63,837 bases of DNA from Effusibacillus lacus. GTDB taxonomy: Bacteria > Bacillota > Bacilli > Tumebacillales > Effusibacillaceae. Where the stretch lies: contig NZ_BDUF01000060.1 in assembly GCF_002335525.1 (NCBI RefSeq), positions 1 to 63,837 on the forward strand, read 5' to 3'. Shown in pieces: positions 24,902 through 33,069 of the stretch. The notes beneath the pieces are model-generated. The model did no database searches. It saw nothing but the letters and a program-made list of their open reading frames with translations, and was not told the origin of the DNA. Both the position numbers and the translations under genes were made by a program. Within the stretch, counting starts at the first letter, position 1. Every line of letters starts with the position of its first letter.

Positions 24902-25870
24902 ATGCGGAGACTGGTCAGATGGATGCTTGTTTTTGTGCTGGTTATGTTCCCGTTATCGGGTGCGGGACTTGCTGCTCCCAACGACAGCCTGCTCTTGTCC
25001 GAATTGGAAGTGCAGGTGATGCCCGAAATGGACAAACCGGAGGACTGGCCGCCGGACACTCCCGTATTGCTGACAGGATTATACGGTTCGTTGGAAAATC
25101 GGACCTCTCAAGCCTTTTCCGATACCATCCGATTCCCCATTCCCAAAGATCCGTTGACCAAAATCTATTTGGTGGCGGAGTTCAAGGATCAAAACCAGCC
25201 GGAGACACCGGTCGACTACAAGTACGACCCCCAGGCGGGCTTGCTGGAATGGAAGCCGACCGCACCCATTGAACCGGGCAAACCCTACCACTTTGTCGTG
25301 GAGTATTACAGCAACCCATATCAGGGAAAAGGCAGCCAGCGGGAATTTCCCTTCAAGTTCCAGTCCTATTATGACATCAAGGATTTGTATTTTTACGTAT
25401 TTGAACCGCTGGACGGCAAAAACTTCAAGCTGTCCCGGGAAACGCAAGAAACCGCCAAAAACAATATGGGCCAAACAATCCACAAACTGTCGAAAGGATT
25501 TTTTTCGGCCAAGGATGAATACTTAGTAACCGTCTCCTACCAGAAAGACAATTTCCAAACGGTGATGGAGAAACAGGAGCAAACAAAGGCAGCCAATCCC
25601 GCTCCCGCAGGAGAGACAAAGAGCCCTGCCGGGGCCGATGAGAGTGCGGGGATCCTGTTTGTCGCCCTTCTTCTAATTGCCCTTGTTGGCGCAGGTGCTT
25701 ACTTTTGGCTTCGCGGCAATAACAAGAGAGTATCCCCGTTAGGCAGCAGAAACCGGAGAGACGGTGAGCTGGCCCAGGCAGTCAAAGCGCTTCGCAAGCA
25801 ATTGCTCGAAGGAAGCTTGACGGAAGAACAATACAGGAAGCAATTGGCCAAATTGGCAAATCGGGTATAA
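24902..25870 (+). CDS. Membrane-anchored surface protein with C-terminal SHOCT-like segment
   Basis: A 322-residue protein: signal peptide (to about residue 25, AGLAAP), an extracytoplasmic beta-rich domain of ~210 residues, a transmembrane helix (about 250-272, ILFVALLLIALVGAGAYFW), and a short cytoplasmic tail ending AVKALRKQLLEGSLTEEQYR, which resembles an SHOCT-type oligomerisation motif. The ectodomain looks like carboxypeptidase-regulatory or Ig-like sheets, but I cannot name a family. The architecture suggests a surface sensor or assembly factor. ATG 24902 is chosen because it gives a complete signal peptide. Monocistronic. Confidence 0.7.
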   Translation: MRRLVRWMLVFVLVMFPLSGAGLAAPNDSLLLSELEVQVMPEMDKPEDWPPDTPVLLTGLYGSLENRTSQAFSDTIRFPIPKDPLTKIYLVAEFKDQNQPETPVDYKYDPQAGLLEWKPTAPIEPGKPYHFVVEYYSNPYQGKGSQREFPFKFQSYYDIKDLYFYVFEPLDGKNFKLSRETQETAKNNMGQTIHKLSKGFFSAKDEYLVTVSYQKDNFQTVMEKQEQTKAANPAPAGETKSPAGADESAGILFVALLLIALVGAGAYFWLRGNNKRVSPLGSRNRRDGELAQAVKALRKQLLEGSLTEEQYRKQLAKLANRV

Positions 25871-25935
25871 AGGTTCACAACCTCCGTTCCCGTCTGATAG
25901 GATAGAGACAGACATGAGGAACGGAGGTTTTTCCA

Positions 25936-26706
25936 TTGACTGTCCCTGTTATGTTTGAAGCATCCGAACATATTGCCGTTATTAAAATTCACCGCCCGGA
26001 AGCAAGCAACGCCATCAATTCCCGGGTCATGGAAAGCTTGTCCGCTTTGTTGGAGCAGGCACAAGAGGATCCGGACATACGGATTGTGATTCTGACCGGA
26101 AGCGGAGACCGGTCCTTTGTTTCGGGAGGGGACCTGAAGGAGTTCCACGATTCCCTTCATACTCCGGAAGATGTGTACAAAAAATGGTCCGAAATGAGAG
26201 AAATCCTCTACCGGATTGCCACCTTTCCAAAGCCTGTCATAGCCGCCATTAACGGCGCCGCCCGGGGAGGCGGCGGGGAAGTGGCTGCCGCCTGTCATTT
26301 CCGGATTGCCTCGAGCCATGCATCCATCGGATTCGTCCAGGTGAAACTGGGGATCTCACCGGGCTGGGGAGGAGCAGCCCTGCTTTCCAGAACCATCGGG
26401 TATCAGGCTGCACTCAGGCTGATTTTGTCAGGCAGAATTGTGGATCCGGAAGAAGCACTGCGCATCGGAATGGTTGACGAGGTGGCTCCCCATGCGGAAT
26501 TCTGGTCACATGTTTGGAAGTTTGCAAAAGAGATGGCTGCTCATTCACCGGCTGCTGTCCAAGGCATCCTGCATATGCTGCGCCAATCCCGCAATCTTCG
26601 ACTGGAAGAGGCAATGGATCTTGAAAGTAAGCTTTGCGCGGCGCTTTGGAACTCTGAGGAACACCAAACTGCCATTGACAGATTTCTGAACCGGGGAACT
26701 AAATAA
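25936..26706 (+). CDS. Enoyl-CoA hydratase/isomerase family protein
   Basis: A 256-residue crotonase-fold protein. Oxyanion-hole segments FVSGGDLKEF and GAARGGGGEVAAACHFRIA are present, with VKLGISPGWGGAALLSRTIG following. In the position of the second catalytic Glu of hydratases the motif reads LGISPGWG rather than the usual PExG, so it may be an isomerase, decarboxylase or other crotonase rather than a standard hydratase. TTG 25936 has GGAGG eight bases upstream. No other beta-oxidation gene is adjacent. Confidence 0.85.
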   Translation: MTVPVMFEASEHIAVIKIHRPEASNAINSRVMESLSALLEQAQEDPDIRIVILTGSGDRSFVSGGDLKEFHDSLHTPEDVYKKWSEMREILYRIATFPKPVIAAINGAARGGGGEVAAACHFRIASSHASIGFVQVKLGISPGWGGAALLSRTIGYQAALRLILSGRIVDPEEALRIGMVDEVAPHAEFWSHVWKFAKEMAAHSPAAVQGILHMLRQSRNLRLEEAMDLESKLCAALWNSEEHQTAIDRFLNRGTK

Positions 26707-26780
26707 ATTTTCCAGTCTAATCCCCGAACTCCAGCCAGATACTAAGACAAACATCTGGGTTGATACGGGGGAAAATTGCG

Positions 26781-27185
26781 ATGGACACAATGGGACGCCA
26801 TGTAATTGCGGAGCTTTGGGGATGCGACCCGGAGAAACTGAACAACATGTCACTGGTTGAAAAAGTCATGGTCAATGCCGCACTGGAAGCTGGAGCGGAA
26901 GTCAGGGAAGTGACATTTCACAAGTTTACTCCCCACGGGGTCAGCGGTGTGGTTATCATCTCCGAATCACATCTGACCATACACAGCTTTCCTGAACACG
27001 GATATGCCAGTGTGGATGTCTATACGTGCGGGGATCGGATTGACCCGCGTGTCGCGTGCGATTATATTACCCGAATGCTGGACTGCAACAGAAGAGAGTG
27101 GATTCAGATTGAGCGGGGGGAAGGTTTTACCGGTGCGTTTGAGGAGCATGTGGAGATTTTGCCAGTATCCGTTGCTTCCATGTAA
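26781..27185 (+). CDS. speD: S-adenosylmethionine decarboxylase proenzyme
   Basis: A 134-residue class 1B (prokaryotic, small) AdoMetDC, which makes decarboxylated AdoMet for spermidine synthesis. The self-processing site is in [17 protein letters not shown]; by family analogy cleavage occurs between Glu62 and Ser63, converting Ser63 to the pyruvoyl cofactor, with His68 and Cys83 (YTCGD) as catalytic residues. ATG 26781 follows GGGGGAAAA; the frame extends to TTG 26760 without support. No spermidine synthase gene is adjacent in this window. Confidence 0.93.
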   Translation: MDTMGRHVIAELWGCDPEKLNNMSLVEKVMVNAALEAGAEVREVTFHKFTPHGVSGVVIISESHLTIHSFPEHGYASVDVYTCGDRIDPRVACDYITRMLDCNRREWIQIERGEGFTGAFEEHVEILPVSVASM

Positions 27186-27215
27186 GCGGCAGCCACTGAT
27201 GGTGGATTTCACCTC

Positions 27216-27244
27216 TTGCTTAACCTGTTTGGGCTATGTATAAT
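27216..27244 (+). promoter_or_regulatory. Sigma-A promoter for the tRNA cluster
   Basis: TTGCTT (27216-27221), a 17-base spacer and a perfect TATAAT (27239-27244), 51 bases upstream of tRNA-Ala. Confidence 0.7.
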
Positions 27245-27295
27245 AGAACTTGTCGCTGATGACCACGGCGGTTTGGTTGCAGCACACGGCATATC

Positions 27296-27371
27296 GGGGC
27301 ATTAGCTCAGTTGGTAGAGTGTTGCACTGGCAGTGCAAAGGTCAGGGGTTCGAATCCCCTATGCTCCACCA
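27296..27371 (+). tRNA. tRNA-Ala (anticodon GGC)
   Basis: A complete cloverleaf with the acceptor stem GGGGCAT/ATGCTCC (one G-T), T-loop GTTCGAATC and an anticodon loop CTGGCAG closed by TTGCA/TGCAA. CCA is encoded at 27369-27371. It reads GCC codons (and GCU by wobble). Confidence 0.95.
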
Positions 27372-27448
27372 CAGGATATTATTTGGGTTCCCATTAAAGC
27401 ATCGGCACCAGCTTCCAGGCTACACTCTGCTTTAATGGGTTTCCTCAT

Positions 27449-27522
<74 letters not shown>

Positions 27523-27771
27523 GCTTTTTTGTTTTTTTAAATGAAAGTGTGGCTGTCGAAAAATATAAGGTCTTTTGAGGCACTTATTTGCCGATATGGA
27601 TAAGGCTATTTTTGAAATAGGGATTTTTCAAACTCTTATTTGTAGTTCTTCACCCACGTCTTGGTTGATAAGGATAAGAATAAATACCTGTTAATCCCTA
27701 ATTCTGATTGTTCGTCTGCAATAATACAGAGATAAGTACCTGAAAATATCTTATTTCGAAGTTCTTTACAT
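27523..27771 (+). other. AT-rich spacer between tRNA-Cys and tRNA-Leu
   Basis: It contains no supported gene, RNA or terminator. The tRNA-Cys 3' end is followed by a T-rich tract (CTTTTTTGTTTTTTT) but no clear hairpin beyond the tRNA itself. The base composition is lower in GC than the core genes. Confidence 0.3.
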
Positions 27772-27858
27772 GCCGGAGTGGTGGAATGGCAGACACAAGG
27801 GACTTAAAATCCCTCGGGTGCATAACCCGTGCCGGTTCGAGTCCGGCTTCCGGCACCA
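27772..27858 (+). tRNA. tRNA-Leu (anticodon UAA)
   Basis: A class II tRNA with a variable arm (CGGGTGCATAACCCG), acceptor GCCGGAG/TTCCGGC, anticodon loop CTTAAAA between AGGGA and TCCCT, and encoded CCA. It lies directly before an integrase remnant; tRNA-Leu genes are common integration sites. Confidence 0.95.
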
Positions 27859-27965
27859 ACACTAAAAACCCTCTAAACACAGGGTTTTCCGATAAGTCAC
27901 CAAAAAGTGACTAAACCTAACTAAAACGTTAATCCCTAGAGGCTGGCGAGACACCAGGGAGTTAT

Positions 27966-28008
27966 CCTCTCCGTAGTAGTTTTGATTAACTACAGGAGGG
28001 GTTTTTTT
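27966..28008 (+). terminator. Terminator-like hairpin abutting the integrase-remnant start codon
   Basis: CCTCTCC plus GTAGT pair with ACTAC and GGAGGGG (12 bp with one bulge), followed by seven T residues that end one base before ATG 28009. The ribosome site AGGAGGGG lies in the 3' arm, so the structure could both terminate tRNA-Leu readthrough and mask translation. Confidence 0.55.
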
Positions 28009-28255
28009 ATGCGAAAAAAAGTAAAAGTGGATCAATCGAGAATGACGTGGAAGAGGCATTACGAAATTTTCTTTTCTGGAAACAGGTTCAAGGTGTGAGC
28101 AAGACAACGCTTGAGGATTACCGGATTCATGTGAATCGTTTTTTCAGACGATTCCCAAACAGTTGGCAAGCTCCAGACTTAAAAAACTGAGTTTTAAATA
28201 CATGGCCGACAACATCAAACCGGCTTCATTGAACAGTTACGTTTGCTTTCCATAA
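28009..28255 (+). pseudogene. Tyrosine recombinase/integrase, N-terminal remnant
   Basis: After a start codon with a strong AGGAGGGG site, the reading frame shifts. One frame gives NDVEEALRNFLFWKQ, then VQGVSKTTLEDYRIHVNRFF, typical of the SAM-like core-binding domain of phage-type integrases (Xer family), then hits TGA after PDLKN. The next piece (KYMADNIKPASLNSY) continues in another frame to TAA 28253. The catalytic domain with R-H-R-Y is gone; the LysR gene begins at once. It is probably the stump of an element that integrated at tRNA-Leu. Confidence 0.65.
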
Positions 28256-29115
28256 TCCTCTTGGATAATTTCCAGAAAGCTTTTAAGAGTACTGTTCAAT
28301 TGAACATCTTGTCTCCGGATCAAAACAGTAGGAAGAGATGAATATTTTTCGGGTACAGGATGGCACTTGACCGCTTGATCCATCTCACTCTCTTGAACAA
28401 CGGTTCTGGAAGTCAAAGTATATCCCAGACCTGCCCGGACACTTTTCAAAATGGTTTCGACTCCGCCAAATTCCATGAATTTAGCCGGAATCCCCTCATC
28501 CCTTAACCATTGTTCAAGCAAGAAACGGTGGGCGCATCCTTTCCGATTAACCAGAAACAAAGGTCGCTTCAAGTTCCTTAATCGTCTGACCGGGGGAGTT
28601 TCCAAATCTGAGACCAAAACAATTTCTTCTTGAGCAATTACTTCCTGAACAAGGTCGGGATGGTGAACCGGGCCTGCCACAATTCCGCAGTCCAGTTGAT
28701 ACTCCAGTAGAGACGATACAATTTCTTCCGTCGTACCAGTCATTAGAGACAAGTCCACTTCGGGAAACCGCTTTCGATAACGAGCTAGGATGGATGGTAG
28801 CCTAACGGCAGCCGTAGAGTCTTTTGCTCCAATACTCAGGGAACCTCGGGGAGAATCGGGGGCAGTCAATGCGGCTTCCGCTTCTTTCAGGAGATACAGA
28901 ATCCGATTGGAGTAGGTTAGCAAAATTTTACCAGTCGCAGTTAAGGTAACCCCTTTTTTATGACGATAAAACAAAGAGGTTCCAAGTGAAGATTCCAGAT
29001 GTTTAATTCTTGCGGAAACATTGGATTGTACATACTGCAGTTTTTGTGCAGCTTTTGAAACACTACCTTCACGAGCTACCATTTGGAAAATTCTCAGATC
29101 GCTGCTTTCAAGCAT
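28237..29115 (-). CDS. LysR-family transcriptional regulator
   Basis: A 292-residue LTTR. The N-terminal winged helix (LRIFQMVAREGSVSKAAQKL, then YVQSNVSARIKHLESSLGTS) and the C-terminal substrate-binding domain (about 90-290: GSLSIGAKDSTAAVRLPSIL, DCGIVAGPVHHPDL) are complete. It is divergent from the TrxR-fusion/UGSC operon, with a 137-base gap containing a palindrome (29138-29152). LTTRs typically regulate the divergent neighbour in response to a small ligand, so this is the best candidate regulator of selenoprotein locus 2. ATG 29115 follows GAGGA. Its 3' end overlaps the decayed integrase. Confidence 0.88.
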   Translation of the reverse strand: MLESSDLRIFQMVAREGSVSKAAQKLQYVQSNVSARIKHLESSLGTSLFYRHKKGVTLTATGKILLTYSNRILYLLKEAEAALTAPDSPRGSLSIGAKDSTAAVRLPSILARYRKRFPEVDLSLMTGTTEEIVSSLLEYQLDCGIVAGPVHHPDLVQEVIAQEEIVLVSDLETPPVRRLRNLKRPLFLVNRKGCAHRFLLEQWLRDEGIPAKFMEFGGVETILKSVRAGLGYTLTSRTVVQESEMDQAVKCHPVPEKYSSLPTVLIRRQDVQLNSTLKSFLEIIQEDYGKQT

Positions 29116-29137
29116 GAAGGTTCCATCCTCTTTTATT

Positions 29138-29152
29138 ATCATAATTTATGAT
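29138..29152. promoter_or_regulatory. Candidate LysR-type operator
   Basis: ATCATAA-T-TTATGAT, a 7-bp inverted repeat with a single central base, matches the T-N11-A pattern of LTTR binding sites. It lies 22 bases before the LysR start and about 100 before the fusion gene, as expected for autoregulation plus divergent control. Confidence 0.55.
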
Positions 29153-29252
29153 ATTTGTTATCTTTATATTTCGTTTTACATGATATTTTACTCCGAGTAA
29201 ACTAAAAAAACAAACAATATTTGCTGATTTTATTTACTGGGAGCTAGGCTTT

Positions 29253-31241
29253 ATGGAAAAATTATCATCCAGTCAAATTACGTTTGGAGCTTCGGATGAT
29301 GCGATCGAGTACTTTTTTGAAAATGGATGGACGGACGGGCTGCCGATTATACCGCCAACTCCGGAGAAAGTAACTGAAATGCTGAGAGGAGGGGGATTGC
29401 GAGGGGACGAAGTACTTGGGGTCATTCCTGAGAGAAATCTTGAAATTACAGCCGAGAAGGCGGCCATCAATGCAGTGATGGCAGGCTGTCTCCCTTCGTA
29501 TATGCCGGTGGTAGCGGCCGCCATAAAAGCGGTTCTGGATCCGGCTTTTGGTGTTCACGGGCCAACGGCGAGCACGGGAGGGGCCGCTATTCTGCTAATT
29601 ATTAACGGACCGGTTATTAGACAATTGGGTTTCAACACAGGCAAAAATCTAATGAGCGGGGGAGTTAGGCCCAATGCAACCATTGGACGGGCCGTCAGAT
29701 TGGCGCTGTTAAATGCGGGACGTTCATCCGATTTTGACCAGACCACATTGGGACATCCGGGAAAAATCAGCTTTTGTGTGGCGGAAGCCGAACCGGAGGG
29801 ATGGACGCCGCTACATGTGGAAAGAGGATTCAAGCGAGAAGAGAGTACCGTAACCGTCTTTGCTGCTGAAGGACCCAACCAGATTTACAATCATGTAGCC
29901 AGCACACCTGAAGGAATCCTGATGTCGATTGCCGACCGTATGTCCGCCATCGCTACTTTTAACATGCAGCGGGACACACAGTGTGTGGTGATACTGTGCC
30001 CCGAACATCTTGCTACTCTTATGGAACATGGTTGGGAGAAACAGCGGATCAAACAATTTCTGTTCGAACATGCATACAGGAAACAAATCGACAATTACAG
30101 GTTCGGACTTCAAATGGAACTGCCTGCAGGGGAAGCGGATAAAAAAATGAGGGCGGTACCGAGTCCTGATGATATTCTTCTAATTACAGGCGGGGGAGAG
30201 GCAGGACGGTTCTCCGCCTTTATACCGGGGTGGGGGAGTATTCGGCAGACAGCGGCGGTTACTAAGAAAATTGTATTTCCAGAAACGGCGATCTCCAAAC
30301 CGGTAGTGTCGAATGAGAAAAAAGATTATGACGTGATCGTGGTAGGGGCGGGACCTGCCGGTTTGACAGCCGCTTTGTATGCAGCAAGAGCAAATCTTCG
30401 TACCCTGATTATAGAAAAGAACACTCCGGGCGGGCAGATGATGAACACGGAAGAGATCGAGAATTACCCAGGGTATGAACGTATCTCCGGTCCCGAATTG
30501 TCAGGCCGGATTTTCCAGCAAGCGAAGAAATTTGGAGCAGAATATGCGTATGGTGAGGTTCTACAGATCAAACAGGAAGAAACTTATATAAGGGTTAAAA
30601 CTTCAGAACGAGAGTACCTGACAAAAACAGTCATTTTGGCTACCGGTACGGAACATAGAAAACTGGGAGTTTCGGGAGAGCGAGAATTAACGGGAAAAGG
30701 AGTAGCCTATTGTGCCATTTGTGACGGGGCTTATTTTGAAGATAAAGAGATTGTGGTTGTGGGCGGTGGAGATTCCGCAGTGGAAGAGGGGATCTATCTA
30801 ACCCGATATGCTCGTAAAGTTACAATCATTCACCGACGGGACAAACTGCGTGCACAGAAGATTTTACAGCAGAGAGCGATCCACAACCCCAAAATCAGTT
30901 TCATGCTGAACTATGTTGTGAAAGAAATACGGGGGCAAGATACAGTTTCATCGGTATTGGTTGAACATGTAGAAACAGGAGAACAGTTGGATTTTCCTTG
31001 TGACGGGATATTTGTTTATGTGGGACTTGATCCGTTGTCAAAGTGTGTTGAAGGGCTTGGAATCACTGATCAGAACGGGTATGTCATAACAGATGAAAAA
31101 ATGCGAACCGCAGTGCCGGGAATTTTTGCAGTCGGAGACGTAAGGGTTAAACAATTGCGCCAGGTGGTAACTGCAACTAACGACGGGGGAGTTGCCGCAC
31201 ATGAGGCGCAAAAACATATCGAGGAGAGAAGTGGAATATGA
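29253..31241 (+). CDS. Fusion: UGSC-partner domain joined to thioredoxin reductase
   Basis: A 662-residue two-domain protein. Residues 1-340 are a paralogue of the 1237 gene product ([37 protein letters not shown]). Residues ~355-660 are a complete low-Mr thioredoxin reductase: FAD motif [18 protein letters not shown] (about 365), redox disulfide [10 protein letters not shown] (Cys ~486 and ~489), NADPH motif [12 protein letters not shown] (about 504) and C-terminal FAD motif GIFAVGDVR. Its stop overlaps the ATG of the UGSC selenoprotein (ATGA), so the two are translationally coupled. Inference: NADPH electrons pass through the reductase to the partner domain and/or the selenoprotein. ATG 29253 follows GGGAGC. 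Novel architecture to my knowledge. Confidence 0.88.
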   Translation: MEKLSSSQITFGASDDAIEYFFENGWTDGLPIIPPTPEKVTEMLRGGGLRGDEVLGVIPERNLEITAEKAAINAVMAGCLPSYMPVVAAAIKAVLDPAFGVHGPTASTGGAAILLIINGPVIRQLGFNTGKNLMSGGVRPNATIGRAVRLALLNAGRSSDFDQTTLGHPGKISFCVAEAEPEGWTPLHVERGFKREESTVTVFAAEGPNQIYNHVASTPEGILMSIADRMSAIATFNMQRDTQCVVILCPEHLATLMEHGWEKQRIKQFLFEHAYRKQIDNYRFGLQMELPAGEADKKMRAVPSPDDILLITGGGEAGRFSAFIPGWGSIRQTAAVTKKIVFPETAISKPVVSNEKKDYDVIVVGAGPAGLTAALYAARANLRTLIIEKNTPGGQMMNTEEIENYPGYERISGPELSGRIFQQAKKFGAEYAYGEVLQIKQEETYIRVKTSEREYLTKTVILATGTEHRKLGVSGERELTGKGVAYCAICDGAYFEDKEIVVVGGGDSAVEEGIYLTRYARKVTIIHRRDKLRAQKILQQRAIHNPKISFMLNYVVKEIRGQDTVSSVLVEHVETGEQLDFPCDGIFVYVGLDPLSKCVEGLGITDQNGYVITDEKMRTAVPGIFAVGDVRVKQLRQVVTATNDGGVAAHEAQKHIEERSGI

Positions 31242-31783
31242 ATGGACAATTTGTGGTGTTACATCCTGCACACGAATCGAACGAAAAGAACAATTCAGAA
31301 TCTGGGAGCAGTATGGCAGAGCGTCTGGAGAGTCTTGAGAATAAAGTGATTGCAGTCATTAACAACGGAAAAAGAAATTCAGATGTGTTTTTGAAATGGT
31401 TGTGTGAACAAATTCAAAGTCGTTATCCGGTAAAACAGATTGTGTGGATCGATAAAAGCAATCCGTCTTTACCGCTGCAAAATGAAGTTTTGTGGCAGCT
31501 TCGCTCTTGTCATGCAGTGATTGCGGGAGTAGGTGACTGAGGATCCTGCAGTTCAAGCAGTGTGCTTGATGGAATTTACTTTGAAAAATTAGGGATTCCC
31601 ACAGCGGTTTTTTGTACCCAAGTTTTTATGACGCAGGGAAGAATCATGGCGCAAGCGCATGGTTACGAGGACTATCCTTTGATTGAAGTCTTTCATCCCA
31701 TTTCTAACCGTACATCTGAAAGCCTGAAACTGGAAGCTGAACGAGTTCTGGAAGATACTGTCCGGTTACTTGTCAAGAAATAA
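31238..31783 (+). CDS. UGSC-family selenoprotein, copy 2 (in-frame TGA read as Sec)
   Basis: A 181-residue protein if TGA 31538-31540 is read as selenocysteine: GVGD-U-GSCSSSVLDG. The N-terminal part ([32 protein letters not shown]) and C-terminal part ([10 protein letters not shown]) align throughout with copy 1 at 2356. The start overlaps the TrxR fusion stop by four bases. The 45 bases around the UGA are identical to copy 1 while the remaining sequence has drifted, indicating RNA-level selection. Function unknown; a U-x-x-C redox centre serviced by the fused TrxR is the most economical idea. Conventional calling would report two ORFs, 31238-31540 and 31562-31783. Confidence 0.88.
31538..31571 (+). 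promoter_or_regulatory. Candidate bacterial SECIS element, copy 2
   Basis: The same hairpin as copy 1: UGA 31538-31540, 12-13 bases, stem TCAAGC (31553-31558) / GCTTGA (31564-31569), loop AGTGT. It lies inside a 45-base block (31529-31573) identical to 2638-2682. Confidence 0.72.
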
Positions 31784-32028
31784 CCTGACAGAGACTGATG
31801 AAAAAAATTTCAAAGAGGGACAATAGCCGTCCGCAGCAAGAGATCAAGTCCAATTTTGTGTAAAACCTCTAGTGGAACTTATACGGAGTCGATAAACGTT
31901 GATATATAGGGTTTTGAGTGGGAATGGCACATCCCCCTATGATTTAGTTTGAGGATCGAATAAAAAGGATTGTCAATGAAATGGTAGAACATATTACAAA
32001 AGATGCCACTTTATAGGGGGAATAAAGC
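31784..32028 (+). other. Intergenic stretch after selenoprotein locus 2
   Basis: AT-rich, with no supported gene and no clear terminator for the selenoprotein operon. A GGGGG ribosome-like site at its end precedes the DUF4062 remnant. Confidence 0.3.
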
Positions 32029-32148
32029 TTGCGGAAAAAGCTTCAAGTGTTCATTTCTTCAACATATACTGACCTGATTGAGGAACGGCAAGTGTTAGGT
32101 TTGACACCAGTTGCATATACTATTACTATTATGTGGTGGTGCGAGTGA
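32029..32148 (+). pseudogene. DUF4062 protein, N-terminal stump
   Basis: A 39-codon frame from TTG 32029 (GGGGG ribosome-like site) begins LRKKLQVFISSTYTDLIEER, the diagnostic start of DUF4062 proteins (VFISSTYxDLxxER), then runs into unrelated residues and TGA 32148. Intact members are several hundred residues and often occur in defence or signalling contexts with NTPase domains. Only the first ~20 residues remain, so this is a deletion scar. Confidence 0.6.
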
Positions 32149-32167
32149 GATAAAAGGAGGGAGAAAA

Positions 32168-32401
32168 ATGTTAAGAACTCCGAAGCGCTCTGCTCCTAAT
32201 TCTAAAAGCACTTTAGTAAGGAGAAGACAAGGTGCAACTCAACGTGCAGGTCGCATGAATCAACAATTTGCCTCCGGAATCAACATTGATCGGTTATTAG
32301 CGAATGACAATGTTCTACAAGTAGATAATAATGGTGCAGTTAACATCGATTACAACAATCCAGCGCACAGACAAGTTGCGAAAGCATGGTTGCGTGATTA
32401 A
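32168..32401 (+). CDS. Putative antitoxin of a PemK-like toxin-antitoxin pair
   Basis: A 77-residue protein with a basic N-terminus (LRTPKRSAPNSKSTLVRRRQ) and an acidic middle (INIDRLLANDNVLQVDNNG). ATG 32168 has a strong GGAGGG site. Its TAA is followed at once by the ATG of the PemK-like frame, so the pair forms an operon as in type II toxin-antitoxin systems. I do not recognise a standard antitoxin fold; the assignment rests on position, size and charge. It could still be expressed although the toxin seems truncated. Confidence 0.5.
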   Translation: MLRTPKRSAPNSKSTLVRRRQGATQRAGRMNQQFASGINIDRLLANDNVLQVDNNGAVNIDYNNPAHRQVAKAWLRD

Positions 32402-32740
32402 ATGAAACCAGGACAAATATATGACATCTACTTTCCATATCCACCAGGACAGGTAAATCATTTAGGGCGGACCGGAAAAATACGGCCTGCTCTTATTATG
32501 ACTACTGATAGTGGACGAGCTATTGCCATTTCAATTAAAATAACAAAACCGAATCCTCGATTTCCAGATCGTATTCCTATTTTTCATTGGAGAACAGCTA
32601 ATTTGGATGTTCCTTCTTGGGCTGAAATTAGCACAATACTTCCTCTCAATATAAACGATTCGCTTCCATAACGGGGAACATTACATCGGAAAGACTTCTC
32701 AAATGTGCTTAGAGCTTTCAAAAGGCTGCATGGAGTTTAA
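32402..32740 (+). pseudogene. PemK/MazF-like toxin with premature stop
   Basis: The frame begins MKPGQIYDIYFPYPPGQ and continues GKIRPALIMTTDSGRAIAIS, PSWAEISTILPL, the layout of PemK/MazF-type ribonucleases (PxxG...RPxLV). TAA at 32669-32671 ends it after 89 residues. In the same frame 22 further residues (RGTLHRKDFSNVLRAFKRLH) follow to a second TAA at 32738-32740 and look like the natural C-terminus, so a nonsense change (for example Tyr to stop) probably truncated a ~112-residue toxin. It may be inactive, or the short product may be functional. Confidence 0.6.
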
Positions 32741-32801
32741 TCTATCCATGCAAAATCAAAGGCTGCCTTACTTGTAGCTCGACGTGACTTTCCCGTCCAT
32801 T

Positions 32802-32840
32802 AAAAAACCCCTTCATGGCTTGAATTGCCGTGAAGGGATT
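32802..32840 (-). terminator. Rho-independent terminator after the 32848 gene
   Basis: On the minus strand ATCCCTTCACGGC pairs with GCCATGAAGGGGT, followed by a run of T residues. It supports real transcription of the small minus-strand gene. Confidence 0.75.
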
Positions 32841-32847
32841 TGTTTTG

Positions 32848-33069
32848 CTAAGCGATGCAGTCTTCTGCTTTTTGGGATTGCTGTGAGACAGTTTCACTTT
32901 TCTTGCAAATCCCGAGCGGATACGTTTCTCCGGTTGGGAACGAGCGAAATCCGGTTTTGAAAATATCATCGGAATCTGTTTTGGGGTGGGTTTGAGCGCA
33001 ATGGATGCAGTAAAATTCTGCCCTTTTGCCAATTTGATTAAAAGGCCTTATAACATAGGGATTGTTCAT
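32848..33069 (-). CDS. Small hypothetical protein with a CxxC motif
   Basis: A 73-residue hydrophilic frame (MNNPYVIRPFNQIGKRAEF) with FYCIHCAQTH, a Cys-x-x-Cys followed by His that may bind zinc, and one further Cys in GICKK. A strong terminator just after its stop suggests a genuine transcript; the ribosome site (GGGGC, about 11 bases before ATG) is weak. No family recognised. It lies between the toxin-antitoxin remnant and ytxC. Confidence 0.45.
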   Translation of the reverse strand: MNNPYVIRPFNQIGKRAEFYCIHCAQTHPKTDSDDIFKTGFRSFPTGETYPLGICKKSETVSQQSQKAEDCIA

